From contig JANYAE010000006.1 in assembly GCA_025355105.1 (NCBI GenBank), positions 1 through 64,000 on the forward strand: DNA of 64,000 nucleotides, in the 5' to 3' direction. Both the position numbers and the translations under genes were made by a program. Under the pieces are notes generated by a model. That model ran no database searches. It was not told the DNA's origin and worked only from the letters and a program-made list of their open reading frames with translations. The stretch's first letter is position 1. Every line of letters starts with the position of its first letter. Shown here piece by piece: positions 58,022-64,000 of the stretch. Origin of the DNA: Pseudomonadota bacterium (lineage in GTDB: Bacteria > Pseudomonadota > Gammaproteobacteria > Steroidobacterales > Steroidobacteraceae).

Positions 58022-58588
58022 CTAGCGCTCGAGCTCCTCGGCGCCCGGGATGCCGAACGGCACCTTCGGCGCCGGGCAGCTCGCGACGGGCGTCGCGCGC
58101 GTGCCGACCAGCGTGCTGCTCCAGCACTCGTCGAACACCGAACAGAAGCAGGCGCGCAGCCGGACGTGCAGCCGGGCGTCGTCCAGCCGCTTCCAGAGCG
58201 CGGCCGCGTCGGCGCTCGGTGGCAGCTCGAGCAGCGTCACCGCCTCCCCGGCGCGCACGATGCGTCCGGCGAGCAGGCTCTCGTTGAAACGCACGCTCGG
58301 GCCCGAGTAAGGGCTGAGCCCGCAGCACGCCGCGAGCAGCGCCTTGGCCGAGGCCACCGGCACTTCGTGCCAGAACACCTCGAGGGTCTCGACGCGTGCC
58401 GGTCCGACGCCGGCGTTCACGACCGACAGCCGGATTAGCGGCCTGCCGTCCTCGCCCTGGTTGTCGGTCGAGTACTGCAGGAACGGCCAGGAATTGGCCG
58501 CGACCAGCTTGGCGTTGGCGTCCGCCATGCGCTCCATCGTGCGGCCGTGGTGGACCGCGATCGCGAGCGACACGATCGAGACGAGCAT
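58022..58588 (-). CDS. hypothetical protein with one N-terminal membrane helix
   Basis: 188 residues from the only good ATG. Not recognised. One hydrophobic segment (LVSIVSLAIAVHH) is followed by ANSWPFLQYSTDNQGEDG, a beta-rich domain with many Cys (AACCGLSPYSG, RACFCSVFDECWS). In the same frame the hydrophobic stretch extends upstream of this ATG (VDLTLALSAML), with no ordinary start codon in that stretch, so the true N-terminus is uncertain. Convergent with adk (34-base gap). Confidence 0.6.
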   Translation of the reverse strand: MLVSIVSLAIAVHHGRTMERMADANAKLVAANSWPFLQYSTDNQGEDGRPLIRLSVVNAGVGPARVETLEVFWHEVPVASAKALLAACCGLSPYSGPSVRFNESLLAGRIVRAGEAVTLLELPPSADAAALWKRLDDARLHVRLRACFCSVFDECWSSTLVGTRATPVASCPAPKVPFGIPGAEELER

Positions 58589-58767
58589 CGCCGAGAGCGC
58601 GAGCGTGAGGTCGACCCAGCGGTGCGCGCTGCGGTGGCGGTGCGGATGGATCGCGGTCTCAGGTATCGCGGCGCCTCCATCAGCCGGCCGGCGGCCGGCC
58701 CGCCGATCTTCGCGGATGGCGCCGGCCGCGGCAACGACCGGCGCCTGAGCGCGCTCGCGGCCGCGCG

Positions 58768-59859
58768 CTAGAGCCCGGCCGCGAGCGCCGGGCCGATCAC
58801 CTCACGCCGCCAGCCGCGCAGGACCGCGTCGAGCGCCTCGCCGCGCACCAGGCGCCGCAGATCCCGCTGCGTCGCGAGCACCTCCGCGGCGATCCCGAGC
58901 TTCGCGGCCGCGTCGCGCAAGCGCTCGCCGAGCTGGCGCAGCCGCTCGCGCTCCTCCGGCGGCGGGCGACCCTCGTGGCGCTGCGCGATACCCTCGAGCG
59001 GCGCGGCGGCGGCCTCGGCGAGCGCCGCGAGGATCTCCGCGCCGAGCTTCTCGGCCGCTCCGGGCGGCATGACTTCGAGCGCCTTGAGCGCCGCGAGCGT
59101 CTCAGGCGCCGCGCGCGCGATGGCCCGCGCCGCATCGTCGGTGAGCACCCAGCCGCGCGGCAGGTTGCGGCGCATGGCGCGCGCCTCGCGCCACGCGGCG
59201 AGCGCGCGCAGCCGCAGCTGCTCGCGCGGCGGCAAGGTCTCGATCGCCTTGAAGCGCTGCCACGCGTCGCCGGGCTCGAGCCGGTAGAGGCCGGGCTCGG
59301 CGAGCAGCGCCGAGTCCTCGCGGAACCAGTCGAGCCGGCCGAGGCCGGCGAGGCGCTCTTCGAGCCGCTCGGCGAGCGGCAGCAGGTAGTGCACGTCGTC
59401 GGCGGCGTAGGACAGCTGCGCGGCCGTCAGTGGCCGGCGCGTCCAGTCGGTGCGCGCCTGGCTCTTCTCGAGCGTGACCGAGAACTCCCTGGCGATCAGG
59501 TCGCCGTAGCCGACCTGCGGCGGAAAGCCGAGCAGCGCCGCCGCGAGCTGCGTGTCGAGCACCGGCGCGAGCGGCGTCGTGGTGATCGGCAGCAGCACCT
59601 CGATGTCCTGGCGCGCCGCGTGCAGCACCTTGACCTGGCCGGGCACGGCGAGCAGCCGCGCCAGCCCGGCAGGGTCGAGGGCGGCGAGCGGGTCGACCAG
59701 CAGCGCGCCGCTGGCGTCCGCCAGCTGCACGAACGCGAGCTCCGCGTAGTAGGTGCGCTCGCGCATGAACTCCGTGTCGAGTGCGATCCGGGGGCAACCG
59801 GCGAGGCGCTCGGCGGCGGCCGCGAGCGCGGCGTCGTCGGTGATCGGAATCAGGTTCAC
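58768..59859 (-). CDS. rnd: ribonuclease D
   Basis: 363 residues from a GTG giving VNLIPITDDAAL, preceded by ggaag; E. coli RNase D has 375. It trims the 3' ends of tRNA and other RNAs. The DEDD exonuclease residues are in IALDTEFMRERTYYAELAF, LHAARQDIEVLL and LSYAADDVHYLLPL (the DEDDy Tyr). The HRDC domain lies at about 200-290. It is divergent from the membrane gene at 59938 with a 78-base gap. Confidence 0.95.
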   Translation of the reverse strand: MNLIPITDDAALAAAAERLAGCPRIALDTEFMRERTYYAELAFVQLADASGALLVDPLAALDPAGLARLLAVPGQVKVLHAARQDIEVLLPITTTPLAPVLDTQLAAALLGFPPQVGYGDLIAREFSVTLEKSQARTDWTRRPLTAAQLSYAADDVHYLLPLAERLEERLAGLGRLDWFREDSALLAEPGLYRLEPGDAWQRFKAIETLPPREQLRLRALAAWREARAMRRNLPRGWVLTDDAARAIARAAPETLAALKALEVMPPGAAEKLGAEILAALAEAAAAPLEGIAQRHEGRPPPEERERLRQLGERLRDAAAKLGIAAEVLATQRDLRRLVRGEALDAVLRGWRREVIGPALAAGL

Positions 59860-59937
59860 GGGCGCTTCCAGGTGGCAGGTTACAATCGGCGCGTCATTAT
59901 GCGGGGCGCGGCGCCGCGATCCCAAGCCGGTGGGTTG

Positions 59938-60462
59938 ATGCAGGAACTTCTGAAGGTCTTCTGGGATATCGCGCTGTGGCGCCGCGGGCCGCGCGACGTG
60001 CCGCCGTCCAGGGGCCTGCTGGCGCTTGCCGCGCTATGCTACGGGGCGACCAGCGTCGGCTTCTCCAGGCTGATCGACGGGCCGGGGCTGACGCTGGCGC
60101 TCGAGCGCGGCGCGGTGGACCTCGGTTTCACGGCCGCCACTTTCTGGCTGTGTCTCGCGGTCGGGCGTCGCGGCCACCGCCTGCAGCAGACGCTGACCGC
60201 CGCGTTCGGCACCGGCACGCTGGTCGCGCTGCCGATGGTCGCGGTGGTGCTGGTGGCCGACGCGCTCGGGCCGGCGGGGCCGGTGGCCGTCGCGATCAAG
60301 CTGTTGCTGCTGCCGCTGCAGATCTGGGGCCTGTGCGTGCTCGCGCACATCGTGCGGGTCGCGCTCGAGGCGCCGCTGATCGTCGGCATCGCGGTCTCGA
60401 CGACGTACTACCTGCTCGGATACCTCTTAATCGAGCGACTGCTTCCTTCCACGGTGGGTTGA
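59938..60462 (+). CDS. hypothetical membrane protein upstream of mpl
   Basis: 174 residues from MQELLKVFWDIALW. About four membrane helices (LLALAALCYGATSVGF, FTAATFWLCLAV, TLVALPMVAVVLVADAL, LIVGIAVSTTYYLLGYLL). It has the look of a short YIP1-like or unknown gammaproteobacterial family, but I do not recognise it with certainty. It ends TGATG, overlapping the mpl start, so the two are translationally coupled; a link to the cell envelope is plausible. An upstream ATG at 59899 is less likely. Confidence 0.8.
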   Translation: MQELLKVFWDIALWRRGPRDVPPSRGLLALAALCYGATSVGFSRLIDGPGLTLALERGAVDLGFTAATFWLCLAVGRRGHRLQQTLTAAFGTGTLVALPMVAVVLVADALGPAGPVAVAIKLLLLPLQIWGLCVLAHIVRVALEAPLIVGIAVSTTYYLLGYLLIERLLPSTVG

Positions 60463-61826
60463 TGCACGTCCACATCCTCGGCATCTGCGGCACGTTCATG
60501 GGCGGCATCGCGGCCATCGCGCGCGAGGCCGGGCACGTCGTGACGGGCTCGGACCGCAACGTCTACCCGCCGATGAGCACGCAACTCGAAACGCTCGGCA
60601 TCCGGCTCACCGAGGGCTGGGACCCGGCGCAGCTCGAGCCGCGACCGGACGTGGTCATCGTCGGCAACGCGCTGTCGCGCGGCAACCCGGTGGTCGAGGC
60701 GCTGCTCAACCGCGGCCTGCCGTACAGCTCCGGCCCCGAGTGGCTCGCGAACCACGTGCTGCAGGGGCGCTGGGTGCTCGCCGTCGCCGGCACGCACGGC
60801 AAGACCACGACCTCGGGAATCCTGGCCTGGATCCTCGAGCACGCGGGCCTGAGTCCCGGCTTCCTGATCGGCGGCGTGCCCGGCAACTTCACGGTCTCGG
60901 CGCGGCTCGGCGCGGCGCCGTTCTTCGTCGTCGAGGCCGACGAGTACGACACCGCGTTCTTCGACAAACGCGCCAAGTTCGTCCACTACCGGCCGCAGAC
61001 CGCGATCCTCAACAACCTCGAATACGACCACGCCGACATCTACCCGGACGTCGCCAGCATCCGCCGCATGTTCCACCAACTGGTGCGCACGGTGCCGGGC
61101 GAGGGCCGCCTGATCGTCAACGCCGAGGATCCCGAGCTGGCCACGGCGCTCGCGCTCGGTGCCTGGACGCCCATCGAGCGCTTCGGCCGCGGTGCCGGCG
61201 CCGAGTGGCAGGTGCGCGCGCTCGCCGCCGACTGGTCCGAGTTCGAAGTGCGGCAGGGCGCGACGCGCGTCGGCAGCGCGCGCTGGGCGCTGATCGGTGC
61301 GCACAACGCGGAGAACGCGCTCGCCGCGCTGCTGGCCGCGCGGCACGCCGGCGTGCCGATCGGCGCCGCGCTCGAGGCGCTCGGCTCGTTTCGCAATGCG
61401 CGGCGCAGGATGGAGCTGCGCGGCGGCGTGCGCGGCGTGACGGTCTACGACGACTTCGCGCACCATCCGACCGCGATCGCGGCGACCATCGAGGCGCTCA
61501 GGAACCGCGTCGGCACGGCGCGGATCCTCGCGGTGCTCGAGCCGCGCTCCGCGACCATGCGCATGGGCGTGCACCGCGACACGCTGGCCGGCTCGCTGTC
61601 CGGCGCCGACCTCGTGTTCCTCTACGAGCCGGCCGACCTCGGCTGGGACGTGCGCGCGGCCGCTGCGGCGCTCGGCGCGCGCGGCCGCGTGATCGGCGAC
61701 CTCGACGCGCTCGCGGCCGCGGTGGCCGCCGATGCCCGCAGCGGCGACCACGTGCTGGTCATGAGCAACGGCGGCTTCGGCGGCCTGCACGGCAAGCTGC
61801 TCACGCTGCTCGGTCGGGCCCCTTGA
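60462..61826 (+). CDS. mpl: murein peptide ligase
   Basis: 454 residues, full length. It reattaches L-Ala-gamma-D-Glu-mDAP tripeptide recovered from peptidoglycan to UDP-MurNAc, using ATP, in the cytoplasm. Family motifs: HVHILGICGTFMGGIAAIA, VIVGNALSRGNPVVEALL, ATP loop AVAGTHGKTTTSGILAWIL, VEADEYDTAFFDKRAKFVHY, NNLEYDHADIYPD, and VYDDFAHHPTAI. The Mpl-specific FFDKRAKFVHY separates it from MurC. Its stop overlaps the TTG start of the next gene. Confidence 0.97.
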   Translation: MHVHILGICGTFMGGIAAIAREAGHVVTGSDRNVYPPMSTQLETLGIRLTEGWDPAQLEPRPDVVIVGNALSRGNPVVEALLNRGLPYSSGPEWLANHVLQGRWVLAVAGTHGKTTTSGILAWILEHAGLSPGFLIGGVPGNFTVSARLGAAPFFVVEADEYDTAFFDKRAKFVHYRPQTAILNNLEYDHADIYPDVASIRRMFHQLVRTVPGEGRLIVNAEDPELATALALGAWTPIERFGRGAGAEWQVRALAADWSEFEVRQGATRVGSARWALIGAHNAENALAALLAARHAGVPIGAALEALGSFRNARRRMELRGGVRGVTVYDDFAHHPTAIAATIEALRNRVGTARILAVLEPRSATMRMGVHRDTLAGSLSGADLVFLYEPADLGWDVRAAAAALGARGRVIGDLDALAAAVAADARSGDHVLVMSNGGFGGLHGKLLTLLGRAP

Positions 61827-62422
61827 GCGCGCGCACCCAGCCGCTATTCCCGCTCGGCTCGGTGCTGTTCCCCGGTGGCCCGCTGTCGCTGCGGATCTTC
61901 GAGGCGCGCTATATCGACATGGTCGGCCGCTGCATGAAGGACGGCAGCGGCTTCGTGGTCGTGCTGATCGTCGAGGGGCGCGAGGCCGGCAGCGGCGCGC
62001 TCACGACCGCCGCGGTGGGCACCGAAGCCCGCATCGTCGACTTCAACCGCCTCGAGGACGGGCTGCTCGGCCTCAGCTGCGTCGGCGGCGAACGGCTGCG
62101 CGTGGTGCGGGCCTGGCGGCAGGATGACGGACTGAACCTGGCCGAGGTGACGCCGCTGGCACCCGATCCCGCGGTGGTGGTGCCAGCCGACTGCGCGCAC
62201 CTGAGCGAGGCGCTGCGACGTCTGTATCCGGACCTCGGCCCGAGCTACACCGGCATCACGCCGCTGTTCGATGACGCGGCATGGGTCGGCAACCGGCTGG
62301 CGGAACTCTCGCCGCTCGAGCCCGGGGTCAAGCAGGGCCTGCTGGAACTCGAGGACCCCGTCGAGCGACTGCGCTACCTCGCGCCGATGATCCGCCTGGA
62401 CCCGTCCGCCACCGACGCCTGA
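61823..62422 (+). CDS. LON peptidase substrate-binding-domain protein
   Basis: 199 residues from a TTG overlapping the mpl stop (TTGA). It is only the N-terminal LON domain: QPLFPLGSVLFPGGPLSLRIFEARYIDMV, a first beta part to about residue 100, then a helical part ending DPVERLRYLAPMIRL. There is no AAA+ or protease domain. Such stand-alone proteins are common but their role is unknown. It converges with the CPBP protease gene, 6 bases between stops. Confidence 0.92.
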   Translation: MSARTQPLFPLGSVLFPGGPLSLRIFEARYIDMVGRCMKDGSGFVVVLIVEGREAGSGALTTAAVGTEARIVDFNRLEDGLLGLSCVGGERLRVVRAWRQDDGLNLAEVTPLAPDPAVVVPADCAHLSEALRRLYPDLGPSYTGITPLFDDAAWVGNRLAELSPLEPGVKQGLLELEDPVERLRYLAPMIRLDPSATDA

Positions 62423-62428
62423 GCGGCG

Positions 62429-63319
62429 TCAGTCGGTGCGGCGCCACGGCCGGAACCGGCCGCGCATGGCCACCGCGACCAGCGTGATCAGCAGCGTCCA
62501 GGCGAGCACCAGCCAGCCCGTGTAGCCGTCGTCGCGACTGATGAGCCAGGCCAGCGGCGCGCCGCCATCCAGCTCGGTGGCGCCGACCGTCGCCCGCATC
62601 ATCCACACCCAGCCGGCGTGCAGACCGACCGCGAGCGCGATGCTGCCCGTCCACCACGTCACCAGGCCGAGCAGCAGTCCGACCGCGAACAGCGCGAGCA
62701 GTCGGTCGAGGACCAGCGTCGGCGCGGCGAAATTTGCCAGCGCTCCCGCGAGCAGCGCGAGCCCGCTGCTCGACGTCACCTGCTCGTGCGGAATCTGCGT
62801 CTTGGTCAGCAGGTGCACGGCCGCGAACAGCGCCGAGACGAGCGCGACGGCGAGCACCGGCCGGCGCAGCTCGCGGACCACGGCGCCCTGGATCACTCCG
62901 CGGAACAGCGTTTCCTCGGCGAAGCCGACGGCGAGGCCCGAGCCGAGCCCGACCAGCAGCGCCTTGCCGATCGTGCCGAGCACGAGGTCCGGTGGCGGGA
63001 CGCGCAGGCCGAGCAGCAGCATCGACAGCGTAACCGGCAGCATCGTCGCCACGCCGGCCGCCAGACCGACCGCGAACTGGCGCAGCCAGCGGGGCCGTGG
63101 CGCACCGTAGCCGAAGTCGCGGGCCGTCGAGAGGCGCAGGTAGCGCATGACCGCGATGAGCAGTAGCACGACGATCGGGATCCAGGCGCGGGCCGCGATG
63201 CGATCGAAGCGCCACTGCGGTTGCAGCGGATGGACCAGCTGGTACAGCGGGTAGGCAAGGGCCGCCGCGAGCAGGACGGCTGCTGCGATCGCCGCGACGA
63301 AGAGGCCGAGGGCGCGCAT
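62429..63319 (-). CDS. CPBP family intramembrane protease
   Basis: 296 residues, about eight membrane helices. The CPBP/CAAX-protease motifs are clear: VGFAEETLFRGVIQG (EExxxR, about residue 138), a His in SALFAAVHLLTK, and AVGLHAGWVW (the C-terminal His). In bacteria such proteases process peptides or membrane proteins, or give bacteriocin immunity; the substrate is unknown. Nearby genes give no clue. Confidence 0.9.
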   Translation of the reverse strand: MRALGLFVAAIAAAVLLAAALAYPLYQLVHPLQPQWRFDRIAARAWIPIVVLLLIAVMRYLRLSTARDFGYGAPRPRWLRQFAVGLAAGVATMLPVTLSMLLLGLRVPPPDLVLGTIGKALLVGLGSGLAVGFAEETLFRGVIQGAVVRELRRPVLAVALVSALFAAVHLLTKTQIPHEQVTSSSGLALLAGALANFAAPTLVLDRLLALFAVGLLLGLVTWWTGSIALAVGLHAGWVWMMRATVGATELDGGAPLAWLISRDDGYTGWLVLAWTLLITLVAVAMRGRFRPWRRTD

Positions 63320-63359
63320 GGCCGCAAGTTACGCGACGCGCCGGCCGGCGACAACCGCC

Positions 63360-64000
63360 TCAGGCAGGCGTGGCGGCCGGCGCGCGTAGCGGCAGAGTCG
63401 CGACCGCGGCTTCGACCTCGGCCGCGGCGAGGCCCTCGAGCGGTCCGGGCGGCTCGGCGCGCACGCAGACGGTCGCGGCCTGCGGGGCGCCCCAGGGGCG
63501 ATACAGCGAAGGCTCGGCGGCGCCGAACAACACCACCAGCGGCAGGCCGACGGCGGCTGCGGCATGCGCGGGTCCGGTGTCGACGCTGACCATGCCCTCG
63601 GCGAGCTCGAGCAGCGCGACGAGGCGCGGCACCGGCAGCTCGGCGGCGACGTTGAAGACCGCGGCGGCACGGGCGTGGCGGCGGATCTCCTCGTTGAGCG
63701 CGTGCTCGCTCGCCACGCCGAGCAGCAGGATGGCATGGCCCGGGCAGCGGGCGGCCATCGCGTCGATCACCGCGCCCCAGCGCTCTTCAGGCCAGTACTT
63801 GGTGTTGCTGCCGCGGCGGCGGTCGCCACGGCGCATCGTGCGCTTGTTGCCCGCCTGCACCAGCAGCAGCCGCCGTCCGGCGAGGCCGAGGCCGGCCAGC
63901 CAGTCGCGGACCTCGCGGCGGCTGAGGTCGCTGACCTCGAGCACGCTGCCCGCCACGGCGTGCGCCGGTAGCGGCGGTGGTGGCGTGCCGAGTGCCGCTG
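63360..64000 (-). CDS. GT9 family glycosyltransferase (cut by the window end)
   Basis: The C-terminal half, at least 213 codons, with the frame open to the last base. Donor-site motifs: LLLVQAGNKRTMRRGD, KYWPEERWGAVIDAM, and GMVSVDTGPAHAAAAVGLPLVVLFGAAEPSLYRPWG. It is a third GT9 member, likely acting on LPS heptose or similar sugars. The ORF track starts at an internal GTG (63956); the frame continues upstream beyond it, so the true start lies outside. Confidence 0.85.
   Translation of the reverse strand, partial: AALGTPPPPLPAHAVAGSVLEVSDLSRREVRDWLAGLGLAGRRLLLVQAGNKRTMRRGDRRRGSNTKYWPEERWGAVIDAMAARCPGHAILLLGVASEHALNEEIRRHARAAAVFNVAAELPVPRLVALLELAEGMVSVDTGPAHAAAAVGLPLVVLFGAAEPSLYRPWGAPQAATVCVRAEPPGPLEGLAAAEVEAAVATLPLRAPAATPA

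Overview
The window looks like an ordinary, densely coding stretch of the core chromosome of a very GC-rich gammaproteobacterium. The gene order groESL / cutA-dsbD-tlpA / aroQ-accB-accC-prmA-DUF3426-dusB-fis-purH-purD, the Kdo kinase and Kdo transferase next to tolC-rhodanese-pcm, and the pfp-hppA-adk cluster all suggest the Xanthomonadales/Nevskiales/Steroidobacterales neighbourhood. This placement is inferred from gene content and order; no tree was run. I see no rRNA, tRNA, insertion sequence, prophage or CRISPR array, and no gene-free stretch longer than about 300 bases. The longest gaps are 20714-20990, where I recognise nothing, and 14231-14501, which holds the groESL control region.

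Layout. 1-14.2 kb (minus strand): an exported methyltransferase, a GNAT acetyltransferase, a PHA-system protein, purine synthesis (purD, purH), fis and dusB, a zinc-ribbon/DUF3426 membrane protein, prmA, the biotin half of acetyl-CoA carboxylase (accC, accB), aroQ, and a periplasmic thiol-redox group (TlpA-like protein, DsbD, CutA-like protein). 14.2-16.6 kb (plus): groES-groEL with a CIRCE-type operator and an intrinsic terminator. 16.6-20.7 kb (plus): a LacI regulator with an internal deletion, a GH31 alpha-glucosidase and a CPA2 antiporter, overlapping end to end. 20.9-37.6 kb: envelope glycan region with two GT-B glycosyltransferases, two GT9 heptosyltransferase-like enzymes, GDP-mannose dehydratase, an FkbM-type methyltransferase, an M28B peptidase, DUF6165, Kdo kinase, a lipid A acyltransferase, Kdo transferase and TolC, interrupted by glnE and a small zinc-finger gene. 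37.7-45.5 kb: rhodanese, Pcm, a PAS-GGDEF-EAL protein, an exported RidA, a two-module M16 peptidase and a RIO1-type kinase. 45.7-53.4 kb: a GMC dehydrogenase with its Tat-exported small subunit, a membrane acyltransferase, an EamA transporter, a frameshifted winged-helix/NB-ARC regulator and, divergent from it, two DUF4242 genes. 53.6-58.0 kb: H+-pumping pyrophosphatase, PPi-dependent phosphofructokinase and adenylate kinase. 58.0-64 kb: RNase D, murein recycling (mpl), a LON-substrate-binding-domain protein, two unknown membrane proteins, a CPBP protease and a GT9 gene cut by the window end.

How the genes work together. The LPS genes cover lipid A acylation, Kdo addition and phosphorylation, heptose transfer and outer-core decoration. 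The PPi genes form a coherent unit: the pump conserves energy from PPi, PfP uses PPi in glycolysis, and Adk balances adenylates. The redox genes supply electrons across the inner membrane.

I did not find a clearly new multi-gene system. The best leads are a DsbD with two complete N-terminal redox domains, a one-base frameshift in the NB-ARC regulator opposite the DUF4242 pair, a LacI protein reduced to its two ends, a CIRCE operator on groESL, and an M28B peptidase plus DUF6165 embedded in a tight LPS operon.
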